Shown here: piece by piece, positions 1 to 8,234 of the stretch | Layout: each line of letters starts with the position of its first letter | Numbering within the stretch: position 1 is the stretch's first letter | Source of the DNA: Denitratimonas yunnanensis (SeqCode) | GTDB taxonomy: Bacteria > Pseudomonadota > Gammaproteobacteria > Xanthomonadales > Xanthomonadaceae | NCBI GenBank assembly: GCA_026410415.1 | Contig: JAPMLR010000005.1 | Span: forward strand, 124,001 to 188,000 | Length of the DNA stretch: 64,000 nucleotides | Reading direction: 5' to 3' | Notes under the pieces: generated by a model | Told to the model about the DNA's origin: nothing | Database searches by the model: none | The model's input: only the letters and a program-made list of their open reading frames with translations | Position numbers and translations under genes: made by a program

Positions 1-57
1 ATCGGCAGCGGCGCCGGATCGAAACTGGTCGGCCTGTTGCGCCAGCGTTTGGGTTGA
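1..57 (+). CDS. C-terminal tail of a gene entering from the left edge
   Basis: The frame beginning at base 1 is open and encodes 18 residues ending LLRQRLG before a TGA at 55-57. It could be the end of an upstream gene on the same strand as the LuxR-type regulator that starts 56 bp later. It is too short to identify, and an open frame of this length could also occur by chance. Confidence 0.3.
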   Translation: MGSGAGSKLVGLLRQRLG

Positions 58-113
58 CCAGCCGCAACCGGAACGTCAACGTATTGCGTGTTCGCTTTCG
101 ATGAGGGAAGGGG

Positions 114-1280
114 ATGGGGCGACGTTCGGGAAACAGGGCCAGCCCTTCGATTGACGATTCGATCCGTGACATGTACGGATCGCTCTCCGAAGAAGTCCGT
201 TTCGATCAGATCATGCACCGCCTCGGCGCGGTGTTCCGCTCCAGCATCTCCGGTGTGCACACCGAGGATTTCGGTGCGCATCGCGGTCGCCTCACACTGG
301 TGGGCGACGTCACCGCCGACGAATATGTCCGCCTGACCGATGCCTACACCCACCGCTGGAATGGCAGCAACCTGTGGATGGAGCGCAGCCTGGGAGGATT
401 CCAGCAGCAGGGTTACCAGCACGGCGATGCCGTGGTCAGCGGGCACGAATTGCGTCAATCGGCGTATTACCGCCATTTCCTCAAACCGCTGGATATCCGC
501 TATGGCCTGGGCATCCAGATATGGAGCGGCGATGCGCTGAACATGGCGGTGGCCTCTTTCCATCGCGGCCACGGCGAGCGCGGCTTTGGTCCCGACGACA
601 TCCGCACCATCCACGCCATTCGCCCGCACATGGTGAATGCCTATGCCATCTACCGGCGCATCGCTCGCCTGGAAGGCCGGGTGGAGTCGCTGCGCGCCGG
701 ATTCGAGCGCGCGCCGTTGGGCATGCTGATACTGGACGCGGCAGGTCGCGCGCTGGAAGTCAACGACCGCGCCGAAGAATGTCTGCTCGCCAGTCAACTG
801 GCCCGTTGCAACGCCGAAGGGCTCCTGCATTTCACCCATTCGCAGACACAGCAGGACTTTCTTGCGGCACTGGCGACCTTCGCCTGCGCCACTGCCAAGC
901 CGCGCACCCTGCCACTGCATGATGCCAAAGGCGTGCGCACCTCCATCGCGCTGCACCTGTGCCGCATACCTTGCGGCACCCTTTCCGGCTTCGATGGCCG
1001 CGCCAGCGTGCTCGGTTTCATCGCCGAGTTGCGCCGCGAGCGCTTCCCGCAATGGGCCGAGCACGTCATCCACACCACGCTCGGTCTGAGCCACGCCGAA
1101 GCGCGTGTCGCCTTCGCCCTGCTGCAACACGTCGAAGTCGCCACCGCCGCTGCGGCGCTTGGCCTTCAGCCCGCCACCGTGCGCACCCACGTCAAGAGCA
1201 TCCACTCGAAATTGGGCGTCTCGCGCAGCAGCGACATGCTGCTGATGCTGGATCGGTTGCTCGGGGTGGGGCAGGGCTGA
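114..1280 (+). CDS. LuxR-family transcriptional regulator (388 aa)
   Basis: DNA-binding regulator. The last ~63 residues form a LuxR/GerE helix-turn-helix: GLSHAEARVAFALLQ, then AAALGLQPATVRTHVKSIHS and KLGVSRSSDMLL, the usual spacing of the four-helix domain. The first ~320 residues carry no recognisable receiver domain; residues ~195-300 look PAS-like (FERAPLGMLILDAAGRALEV), so a small-ligand or redox signal is possible. A purine-rich stretch (104-113) precedes the ATG at 114; the in-frame ATG at 171 is a weaker alternative. It stands upstream of the large secreted RCC1-type protein on the same strand, but nothing in the sequence proves that it controls that gene. Target and signal are unknown. 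Confidence 0.8.
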   Translation: MGRRSGNRASPSIDDSIRDMYGSLSEEVRFDQIMHRLGAVFRSSISGVHTEDFGAHRGRLTLVGDVTADEYVRLTDAYTHRWNGSNLWMERSLGGFQQQGYQHGDAVVSGHELRQSAYYRHFLKPLDIRYGLGIQIWSGDALNMAVASFHRGHGERGFGPDDIRTIHAIRPHMVNAYAIYRRIARLEGRVESLRAGFERAPLGMLILDAAGRALEVNDRAEECLLASQLARCNAEGLLHFTHSQTQQDFLAALATFACATAKPRTLPLHDAKGVRTSIALHLCRIPCGTLSGFDGRASVLGFIAELRRERFPQWAEHVIHTTLGLSHAEARVAFALLQHVEVATAAAALGLQPATVRTHVKSIHSKLGVSRSSDMLLMLDRLLGVGQG

Positions 1281-1576
1281 CGGCCCGCATCGCTGCACTG
1301 GTGGCGCATTTTGTGCGGTTTTCTACCCATTTTGGGGTAAGACATCCCGCTGGCGTTGGTTTAGCTTTCTCTGGGGATATTTTCATCTTGTGCCCAATCC
1401 CGGCATCCCGGCTTTGTCTTTCGCTTTGCATTCGCCGGAGTGATGGATTGCATCAGGCATGCCCCCCCCCAAAGAGTGAAGGTCGGATTAGGTGAGGGTT
1501 TTGATTTTCCTGTTGAAGTATCTGCAATTTCGTGTGTTTCACTTTATTCGAGATTTAATCTTCTTGGAGGTGTCTC
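1281..1576 (+). other. Intergenic AT-richer stretch with a C9 tract
   Basis: This gap holds no gene I can support. It contains a run of nine C residues at 1462-1470. From about 1490 to the next start it is clearly AT-richer than the rest of the window, as expected of a leader or promoter. A GGAGG ribosome-binding site lies at 1566-1570, seven bases before the GTG start of the secreted protein. I could not assign -35/-10 boxes with confidence. Confidence 0.5.
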
Positions 1577-4500
1577 GTGAACAGGGCTCGTGTTTTCGCT
1601 CTCTGGGTCGTGTTCCGGGCGGCTCTCCCAAGCTTCATGCTGTGGTGTTCTCCTGTGGCTTCCGCGCAATATGAGGGGGTGGGGGCCTTTTTGGATGAAG
1701 GGCAGGTCTTGTTGGGCCTGTATCGGTCAGCTTGCGAAGGATTGAACGATCCCGACCTGTTTTCTTCGTGCGTCACCAGTGCGGCTCCGTTTAGTCCTCA
1801 GGTTGTAGGCGAACATCGTACTTGCTTGAATACATCGCCATCAGGCTACCCTGCGAGAAATAATGTCCTTTTTGCATTCCAGCTCGACAGCAGGGATGAG
1901 GGGTTCGAGGTAAACAGGTATTATAAGCAGCAGTACAACGGGTTCTCGTTGGGGTGTGTTGGCGAGGCTTATTACATCAAGGTCAAGGTGGCAGGCCAAT
2001 GGCTGGATGTCGGGCGGGTACGTCCGTCGCCATCGCCCCAGGTCATTGGGGTGTGGTGCGAAGGTGAGGCTTGCCGCACGATCAATACCCGGATCGAGGC
2101 CGTTTGCGTCTATTCCGGACCTGTGGGTGCCAACAGTTGCACGACGACACCCGAACTGACCGTAACCACATGGGGCAGTGGCTCCATTACCAGCATACCT
2201 GCCGGCATCAATTGCCCGGGTACATGTGCCGCCACTTTCCCGGCCGGACAAACGGTGGTACTTACGGCGCATCCGGCACAAGGGCATCGTTTTGAGAAAT
2301 GGGGTCTGGGTGGTGATTGTTCCGGTGACTCGCCATCGTGTACGGTAAACATGAGTCAGTCGCGCTCGGCGACGGCAAATTTCGAGAGCACCGGCGGGTC
2401 GGTTTCCTATCGCCTTCGGGTTGAGCGTGCCGGTAATGGAACCGTCTCAAGTACTCCGTCCGGCATTGCCTGCGGTGGTAGCTGCGAAGCCTATTTCGGC
2501 TCCGGCACTCAGGTAACGCTGAGAGCTTCCCCGACATCCGGTCATCGTTTCGACCGATGGGGCGGCGCATGCACCGGCTCTGCCACCACCTGCACCGTCT
2601 CGATGAATCAGGCTCGGGATGTGAGCGCTTACTTCGTATCCACCAGCACCACGAACCACACCCTGACACTCGCCCGGAACGGCTCCGGCACCGTGACCAG
2701 TTCGCCCAGCGGCATCAACTGCGGCAGCGCCTGTCAAAGCACGTTCGCAAAAGGCACGCAGGTCACGCTCACGGCCACGCCTGCCGCCGGCTGGCGTTTC
2801 AAGCAATGGGGAGGGGGATGCAGCGGCGTTTCCGAAGGCAATATCTGCCGTATCTCGATCTCTCAGAATCGCAATGCCACGGTCCATTTCGAACAGATTC
2901 CGGGTGGGACGACCAGTCACACCTTGAACCTGACCCGCTACGGTTCCGGCACGGTGACCAGTTCGCCCGGCGGCATCAATTGCGGCAGCACCTGTCAGGG
3001 CACGTTCGCAAAAGGAACACAGGTCAGGCTCACGGCCACGCCTGCCGCCGGCTGGCGTTTCAAGCAATGGGGCGGAGGATGCAGTGGAGTTTCCGAAGGC
3101 AATGTCTGCCGTATTTCGATCTCGCAGAACCGCAATGCCACGGTCTACTTCCAGGAAGAGGGTGGTGGCACAAGATCAGCGGCGCTATTTTTCGATAGCG
3201 TCAATGGCTCGACATACAAGCCCCTCGTGCGCAACTCCGGTACGGCGGTGCGGTTCGCATGGCGTACTCAGAATCTGCCTGCTGGGACAACTTGCCAGAT
3301 TCGCCGCCTGCCCAACCACGACTGGAAGAAAGGTGTTTCGCCGGTATCGCAAGGCACCTATACCGATACCGGTATCCATGCCTGGGCCACGGGAACCAGG
3401 CCCTTCTATTTGTGGTGCTCCGATGGAACAACCAGCCCGGAGATATATCTGGATATAGTCCAGAATGCCGGGCAAATTCCATCCGTAAAATTTCGGTTTG
3501 ATAGCGCCAACGGTCCCACGACGAAATCCATCGTGCGCAATTCGGGTGCGCCGGTGCGCTTCGCGTGGCAAACCAGCAATTTGCGGCAAGGCACCGCCTG
3601 CCAGATTCGCCGCCTGCCCAATCACGATTGGAAGAAAGGCGTGTCACCCATTTCCGGCGGTACCTACACCGACAACAACATCAACACCTGGGCCGCCGGC
3701 GCGAGGCAGCTTTATCTGTGGTGTTCCAATGGTCTGACCAGTCCGGTCATCACGCTGAACATCAGTACCCCTGTTGTCGGCCACGCTCTGACGGTGCAAA
3801 AGTCCGGTGCCGGCACGGGCACGATAACCAGCAGCCCGTCGGGCATCAATTGCGGATCGACCTGTTCCGCCAGTTTTTCGAGCAACACCACTGTAACCTT
3901 GACTGCCACCGCTGCCGCCATCACCAGCGGAGGGAGTTCGTTATTTACCGGATGGACCGGGGCATGCAGTGGTACGGCACCCACCTGCACGCTGCCGATG
4001 AATGCGGCAAAGCATGTGGGGGCTGAGTTCGTTAATATCGAGCGAAGGGCGCGTAAAATCAGTGCCGGTGGCGGCGGGTTCGTCGCCCCGGGAGGCCACT
4101 CTTGCACGCTGACCACGGCAGGGGCGGTGTGGTGTTGGGGATACAACGGTAACTTCCAACTCGGCGATGGCAGTTCAGATAACAGGCTGACGCCAACTCC
4201 TGTTGTGGGGTTCTCCAGTGGTGTGCGGGAAATCAGCGTAGGTAGCAGTCATACCTGCGCGCTGACGAACGAAGGCGGCGTATATTGCTGGGGAGGTGGA
4301 GCGAATGGCGAACTTGGCGACGGTGGTCGGGAAAATCGCAGTATGCCAGTGGCGGTTTCGGGCCTTTCTGGCGGCGTGCAGGACATAGCTGCCGGTTCAG
4401 GCCACACCTGCGCCTTGTTGGCCAATGGCACCGTTCAGTGCTGGGGTTACAATGTTGCCGGTCAGCTTGGAGACAATTCGACCACGACACGTTTGACGCC

Positions 4501-5479
4501 TTGGCCTGTACAGGGACTGGCCGGAGTGCAGGCGATCAGTGCCGGGCGACATCACACCTGTGCCCTGACCACTGCAGGCGCGGTTCGCTGCTGGGGTTCA
4601 AATGGCGCAGGTCAGCTTGGAGATGGCACGCAAACGAATCGGCGGGCACCGCAACCCGTGGTCAATCTATCCAGTGGTGTCCGGGCGATCAGTGCCGGGA
4701 TGGATCATACCTGCGCCGTGACCACAGCAGGCGCAGTGCATTGCTGGGGATATAACGGCTATGGCCAGCTTGGAATAAATGCGACCTTCCCGTTCTACCT
4801 GACGCCACAGCCTGTGCATGGCCTGACTGATGTACGGGAGGTCAGTGCGGGCGGAGTTCATAGTTGCGCGGTGAGATATTTCGGTGAATTGTTTTGCTGG
4901 GGTGGCAATGACAAGGGTCAGCTTGGGGATGGCACGAGCACGAATCGGCTGGTGCCAGTCGCGATACAAGGGATGGGGCGTGTGCAGGAGGTCAGCACCG
5001 GAGGCGCGCACACCTGTGTCGTGCGAAGCGACAGTTGGGTGTTGTGCTTTGGCGGCAATCAGTATGGTCAGCTTGGCGACGGCACGACCCAGGATAATTG
5101 GATTGGAACCTGGCTTTCTGGATTTGTCGGCAGGTACACCTATACCAATGCCAGTATCTATCCGATCCACGACAATGCGACGGTGGATAGTCCGATCACC
5201 ATCTCGGGGCGATATGGAAACGCCCATTGGATATCGGTGAGTCTGCGAATCGTCCACACCTATCGGGGCGATCTGGTGGTCGATTTGATCGCTCCCGATG
5301 GAACAGTAAGGAATTACCACAACCGTGCCGGGGGTTCGGAGGATAATCTGGATGGAGGTTGGCTGATCGGAGGGGATGTATGGACGGGAGTCCCGATCAA
5401 TGGCACATGGCGACTACGCGTTCGCGACATGGCTAACGGGGATACCGGATATATCGAAAGATGGAGTATCAACTTCTGA
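1577..5479 (+). CDS. Large secreted multidomain protein: beta repeats, RCC1 repeats, P-domain (1300 aa)
   Basis: Exported protein of unknown role. The GTG start is chosen for its GGAGG site and the signal peptide that follows (hydrophobic core ~7-24, cleavage probably near ASA-QYEG). Domains in order: a unique region (~30-190); four 'bacterial repeat' units of the InlB-B type at ~194-268, 277-350, 361-439 and 448-525, each with a paired C-x(3)-C motif such as GINCGSTC and a W-x-GG-x-CSG turn; two copies of an unknown ~95-residue module (~534-630 and ~634-730) sharing QIRRLPNHDWKKGVSP; a fifth beta repeat (~735-820); seven RCC1 repeats (~832-1185) with the motif HTCAL..G.V.CWG.N..GQLGDG; and a C-terminal P/Homo B domain (~1190-1300). 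P-domains often cap secreted subtilases, but no protease domain is visible here. The many paired cysteines suggest oxidative folding in the periplasm. Adhesion or surface binding is only a guess. Confidence 0.85.
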   Translation: MNRARVFALWVVFRAALPSFMLWCSPVASAQYEGVGAFLDEGQVLLGLYRSACEGLNDPDLFSSCVTSAAPFSPQVVGEHRTCLNTSPSGYPARNNVLFAFQLDSRDEGFEVNRYYKQQYNGFSLGCVGEAYYIKVKVAGQWLDVGRVRPSPSPQVIGVWCEGEACRTINTRIEAVCVYSGPVGANSCTTTPELTVTTWGSGSITSIPAGINCPGTCAATFPAGQTVVLTAHPAQGHRFEKWGLGGDCSGDSPSCTVNMSQSRSATANFESTGGSVSYRLRVERAGNGTVSSTPSGIACGGSCEAYFGSGTQVTLRASPTSGHRFDRWGGACTGSATTCTVSMNQARDVSAYFVSTSTTNHTLTLARNGSGTVTSSPSGINCGSACQSTFAKGTQVTLTATPAAGWRFKQWGGGCSGVSEGNICRISISQNRNATVHFEQIPGGTTSHTLNLTRYGSGTVTSSPGGINCGSTCQGTFAKGTQVRLTATPAAGWRFKQWGGGCSGVSEGNVCRISISQNRNATVYFQEEGGGTRSAALFFDSVNGSTYKPLVRNSGTAVRFAWRTQNLPAGTTCQIRRLPNHDWKKGVSPVSQGTYTDTGIHAWATGTRPFYLWCSDGTTSPEIYLDIVQNAGQIPSVKFRFDSANGPTTKSIVRNSGAPVRFAWQTSNLRQGTACQIRRLPNHDWKKGVSPISGGTYTDNNINTWAAGARQLYLWCSNGLTSPVITLNISTPVVGHALTVQKSGAGTGTITSSPSGINCGSTCSASFSSNTTVTLTATAAAITSGGSSLFTGWTGACSGTAPTCTLPMNAAKHVGAEFVNIERRARKISAGGGGFVAPGGHSCTLTTAGAVWCWGYNGNFQLGDGSSDNRLTPTPVVGFSSGVREISVGSSHTCALTNEGGVYCWGGGANGELGDGGRENRSMPVAVSGLSGGVQDIAAGSGHTCALLANGTVQCWGYNVAGQLGDNSTTTRLTPWPVQGLAGVQAISAGRHHTCALTTAGAVRCWGSNGAGQLGDGTQTNRRAPQPVVNLSSGVRAISAGMDHTCAVTTAGAVHCWGYNGYGQLGINATFPFYLTPQPVHGLTDVREVSAGGVHSCAVRYFGELFCWGGNDKGQLGDGTSTNRLVPVAIQGMGRVQEVSTGGAHTCVVRSDSWVLCFGGNQYGQLGDGTTQDNWIGTWLSGFVGRYTYTNASIYPIHDNATVDSPITISGRYGNAHWISVSLRIVHTYRGDLVVDLIAPDGTVRNYHNRAGGSEDNLDGGWLIGGDVWTGVPINGTWRLRVRDMANGDTGYIERWSINF
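2657..3152 (+). repeat. Near-identical tandem copies within the secreted protein gene (261 bp period)
   Basis: Two adjacent in-frame units, starting at 2657 and 2918, encode the third and fourth beta repeats. They match closely at the DNA level, including long identical stretches around 2720-2885 and 2981-3146, with a period of exactly 261 bp (87 codons). The other beta repeats of the protein are much more diverged, so this pair looks like a recent duplication. Confidence 0.8.
3178..3765 (+). repeat. Second internal duplication: two copies of an unknown module
   Basis: Two in-frame ~290 bp units encode related modules: SVNGSTYKPLVRNSGTAVRF... and SANGPTTKSIVRNSGAPVRF..., both continuing through QIRRLPNHDWKKGVSP to YLWCS.G. 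I do not recognise the module from a named family. The predicted beta character and conserved W and C residues fit a carbohydrate-binding or immunoglobulin-like fold, but that is only a guess. Confidence 0.7.
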
Positions 5480-5643
5480 TTTGATGACTCTGGGTTCGGG
5501 AGTTTCCAGTATCATGGAGTCGATCAACACACGCTGGGTACCAGCGGCATCGCTATATCCGCCGGCGCTGAGCAGTGCTGGTGCGCATGTTCTGGGAGTC
5601 GATAGTGCGTTGGGCGGCAATGCGATGGAGCGTGTTTCGTTCG

Positions 5644-5835
5644 TCTGCCAACAGCCTTTTCGAGCCGATCTTTTCCGGCTTGGAAAGTGTTGGCTGCGGA
5701 GTTGCGGTCAGCAGTAATCTGATCGCTAACGTCAACGCCAACGGCATCGAACCGCGCGTGTGACTTGCCGACGTACTGATCTGTCTGCCCAGCGCCCGCG
5801 ATCACGACATCGACAGCTTGCTGCCGCTGGCGTAA
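5644..5835 (+). pseudogene. Degraded C-terminal end of an IS66-family transposase (TnpC-like)
   Basis: The + frame reads SNLIANVNANGIEPRV, a stop at 5761-5763, then LADVLICLPSARDHDIDSLL and a final stop at 5833-5835. This matches the usual end of IS66-type TnpC proteins (SLIETCKANGIEPYAWL.DVL.RLP....DIDSLLPL) across the internal stop. Upstream, ANSLFEPIFSG resembles the NWLFAGS segment of the same family, with weaker agreement. No inverted repeats or remaining IS genes are visible. The rest of 5480-5876 holds nothing else I can recognise. The relic lies directly after the unusual secreted protein, which fits past mobile-element activity. The alignment is from memory of the family. Confidence 0.6.
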
Positions 5836-5876
5836 CCCTATGCCTGGTCGCGCACGGTGGAGCGGACGCTTGCGCT

Positions 5877-6200
5877 TCAGCGCTGCAGGTGCTTGAGCTT
5901 GTCCGGTACGCCATCCCACTCGGCCGCATCGGGCAGGGGGTCCTGCCGCACGCTGAGTACGGGCCACTGCTTGGATAGCTCGGCGTTGAGCGCGATGAAG
6001 CCTTCCTGCCCGGCGGGAACGTCGTCCTCGGGGAAGATCGCGTTGGCCGGGCACTCCGGTTCGCAGAGGGTGCAGTCGATGCACTCGTCCGGATCGATCA
6101 CCAGGAAATTGGGGCCGGCGTGGAAGCAGTCCACGGGGCAAACTTCGACGCAATCCGTGTATTTGCAACGGATGCAGTTCTCGGTGACGACGAAAGGCAT
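5877..6200 (-). CDS. fdxA: 7Fe-8S ferredoxin FdxA (107 aa)
   Basis: Small soluble electron carrier with one [3Fe-4S] and one [4Fe-4S] cluster. Cysteines lie at 9, 12, 17, 21, 25, 40, 43, 46 and 50. By analogy with Azotobacter ferredoxin I, C9, C17 and C50 would hold the 3Fe cluster, and C21, C40, C43 and C46 the 4Fe cluster. The length and the tail beginning [14 protein letters not shown] match the FdxA family. The gene follows tRNA-Glu by only 24 bp on the same strand, with no terminator between them, so it is probably transcribed from the tRNA promoter. No clear ribosome-binding site precedes the ATG. The redox partner cannot be deduced. Confidence 0.93.
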   Translation of the reverse strand: MPFVVTENCIRCKYTDCVEVCPVDCFHAGPNFLVIDPDECIDCTLCEPECPANAIFPEDDVPAGQEGFIALNAELSKQWPVLSVRQDPLPDAAEWDGVPDKLKHLQR

Positions 6201-6224
6201 CGAAAGGGCGTCCGGGGGAAGAAG

Positions 6225-6300
6225 TGGCGCTCCCTACGAGGTTCGAACTCGTGTTCCCGCCTTGAGAGGGCGGTGTCCTGGGCCACTAGACGAAGGGAGC
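6225..6300 (-). tRNA. tRNA-Glu (anticodon CTC)
   Basis: The minus strand folds as a 76-nt cloverleaf: acceptor GCTCCCT/AGGGAGC, anticodon stem CCGCC/GGCGG with loop CTCTCAA (anticodon CTC, reading GAG), T arm with loop TTCGAAC, discriminator G and an encoded CCA (complement at 6225-6227). It precedes fdxA on the same strand. Confidence 0.96.
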
Positions 6301-6328
6301 GCGTTGAGCTGTGTTCAGCCGAACAGGT

Positions 6329-6357
6329 AGTATAGGGGGCTAGGCCGCTACAGGCAA
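6329..6357 (-). promoter_or_regulatory. Sigma-70 promoter for tRNA-Glu (and probably fdxA)
   Basis: Read on the minus strand: -35 TTGCCT (6357-6352), a 17-bp spacer, and -10 TATACT (6334-6329). Initiation near 6322 would give a ~22-nt leader before the tRNA 5' end at 6300. This is one of the best promoter matches in the window. Confidence 0.85.
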
Positions 6358-6386
6358 TTGGCCCTTCCTCCGACATCGGCGAGCAC

Positions 6387-7730
6387 GTGCAACCTAGTCC
6401 ACCAGCACTCCGCATCATTCCGCGCGACCAGCATCCCATCTCACGCAAGAACATCAGCCCGAATGCGCTGAGGGTGCTTTATCGGCTCAACGAGGCGGGG
6501 TTTGGCGCCTACCTGGTGGGCGGTGCGGTGCGCGACCTCCTGCTGGGCCAGAGCCCGAAGGACTACGATGTGGCCACCGACGCCACGCCTGAACAGGTCA
6601 AGCGCCTGTTCCGCAACTGTCGGTTGATCGGTCGGCGGTTCCGCCTCGCGCACGTGGTGTATGGCGCGGAGATCATCGAGGTTGCCACGTTCCGGGCCAA
6701 CGACGACGACGGATCGGGCGACCGCGCCGTCGAAAACGGCAGGCTGGTGCGCGACAACGTCTACGGCACGATCGAGCACGATGCGGTGCGGCGCGATTTC
6801 ACCGCGAATGCGCTGTATTACGGCGTCAGCGATTTTGCCGTACGCGACTATGTCGGCGGCTACGATGACGTGATGGCGCGTACGCTGCGTCTGATCGGTG
6901 AGCCTGCCGAGCGCTATCGTGAAGATCCCGTGCGAATGCTGCGGGCGGTGCGCTTGGCGGCCAAACTGGGGTTTTCCATTGATTCCGCCAGTGCCGAGCC
7001 GATTCCCGCCCTGGCACCGTTGCTGGCCGAGGCATCCAATGCGCGGTTGTTCGATGAGGCACTGAAGCTGTTCATGGCCGGACACGGCGCGCGTTCGTTC
7101 GAACTTCTCGAACACCACGGCCTGCTCACGGATTTTCTTCCCGATACGGCCGCTGCGCTGGCGCTGGATGGCAGCGGTCTGTGTCGCGATCTGGTCATGG
7201 CTGCGCTGCACGGCAGCGATGCGCGCGTGGCTGAAGACAAGTCGGTGACGCCGGCGTTCCTGTTCGCCGCCTTGTTGTGGCCTGCGTATGCGCAAGATTT
7301 GCAGGCCCTGTTGCAACAGGGCCATGACATGGTGGTGGCGGAGCAGCGTGCTGCCGACCATGTCACTTTGCGGCAAGGCAGCCGCATCGCCATACCTCGG
7401 CGCTTCAGTCTGCCGATGCACGAGATCTGGTGGATGCAGTCGCGCTTCGCGGTGCGCCAGCGCAAGCGTGTTTTCCGACTGATGGAGCATCCCCGATTCC
7501 GGGCCGCATTCGATTTCCTGCAGCTTCGCGCCAGCGTGGTGCCCGAGTTGCGTGCCGAATCGGACTGGTGGGCGCAGGCGCAGACCTTGCCTCCGGATCA
7601 ACTCGCGGCGCAGCTGCCCGGGAAAACCCCGCCTGCCGTCAACAGGGAGGCGGCTCCGGACGAGGACAAGAACAAGCCACGCGCGAGGCGTCGTCGGCGG
7701 CGGCGACCTTCGGCCGGGACGGGGGAATGA
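6387..7730 (+). CDS. pcnB: Poly(A) polymerase I PcnB (447 aa)
   Basis: Adds poly(A) tails to RNA 3' ends, marking transcripts for decay. The nucleotidyltransferase core is clear: YLVGGAVRDLLLG at ~42-54 with the GG motif, then KDYDVATDATPEQV with metal-binding D59 and D61, followed by FRNCRLIGRRFRLAHV, which distinguishes PcnB from CCA-adding enzymes (with the family-typical opening IPRDQHPISRKNIS). The C-terminus ends in a strongly basic [10 protein letters not shown] tail, common in bacterial PcnB and probably RNA-binding. The GTG at 6387 is used; no strong ribosome-binding site is visible, but conservation begins by residue 11. The stop overlaps the start of folK (ATGA at 7727-7730), as in the E. 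coli pcnB-folK pair, so translation is probably coupled. Confidence 0.93.
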   Translation: MQPSPPALRIIPRDQHPISRKNISPNALRVLYRLNEAGFGAYLVGGAVRDLLLGQSPKDYDVATDATPEQVKRLFRNCRLIGRRFRLAHVVYGAEIIEVATFRANDDDGSGDRAVENGRLVRDNVYGTIEHDAVRRDFTANALYYGVSDFAVRDYVGGYDDVMARTLRLIGEPAERYREDPVRMLRAVRLAAKLGFSIDSASAEPIPALAPLLAEASNARLFDEALKLFMAGHGARSFELLEHHGLLTDFLPDTAAALALDGSGLCRDLVMAALHGSDARVAEDKSVTPAFLFAALLWPAYAQDLQALLQQGHDMVVAEQRAADHVTLRQGSRIAIPRRFSLPMHEIWWMQSRFAVRQRKRVFRLMEHPRFRAAFDFLQLRASVVPELRAESDWWAQAQTLPPDQLAAQLPGKTPPAVNREAAPDEDKNKPRARRRRRRRPSAGTGE

Positions 7731-8224
7731 ACGTCAGGCCGGTTCGGGCCTTCATTGGCCTGGGCAGCAACCTCGGCGATCCGCACGCGCAGCTCGAGCG
7801 CGCATTGGCTGCGCTCGCCGGCCTGCCGGGCACCGTATTGCGGGAGGTGTCCTCGACCTACCGCACCGCGCCTTGGGGTGACACCGATCAGCCGGATTTC
7901 TTCAATGCCGTCGCCGCGATCGATACCATGCTTTCGCCGGAGGACCTGCTTGGTGCGTTGCGCGGCATCGAGGCAACGGCCGGACGGCGGCGTGATCGAC
8001 GTTGGGGGCCGCGCACGCTGGATCTGGATCTGCTGCTTTACGGTGAAGTCATGCGTGACACACCAGACTTGCAGCTTCCGCACCCGCGCATGCACCAGCG
8101 GGCTTTCGTGCTGGTGCCGCTGGCTGAACTGGCGCCGGCGTTGGTGTTGGGCGAACACGGCAGTGTGACCGAGGCGCTGGCGCGCATCGGCAGCGCAGGC
8201 GTGCACCGGCTGGATTCCGAATGA
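7727..8224 (+). CDS. folK: 6-hydroxymethyl-7,8-dihydropterin pyrophosphokinase FolK (165 aa)
   Basis: Cytosolic folate-pathway enzyme that transfers pyrophosphate from ATP to 6-hydroxymethyl-dihydropterin. Family marks: N-terminal [11 protein letters not shown], the segment [20 protein letters not shown], and the signature [16 protein letters not shown] containing the metal-binding aspartates, followed by [15 protein letters not shown]. The length is normal for the family. The ATG at 7727 overlaps the pcnB stop by four bases, with a GGGGG stretch just upstream. It is followed after 10 bp by panB, giving a pcnB-folK-panB-panC operon. Confidence 0.95.
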   Translation: MNVRPVRAFIGLGSNLGDPHAQLERALAALAGLPGTVLREVSSTYRTAPWGDTDQPDFFNAVAAIDTMLSPEDLLGALRGIEATAGRRRDRRWGPRTLDLDLLLYGEVMRDTPDLQLPHPRMHQRAFVLVPLAELAPALVLGEHGSVTEALARIGSAGVHRLDSE

Positions 8225-8234
8225 GAATGACGCG

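Noticed and set aside
7674..7727. Arginine-rich end of pcnB as a possible separate low-complexity repeat
   Set aside because: A basic C-terminal tail is normal in bacterial poly(A) polymerases.
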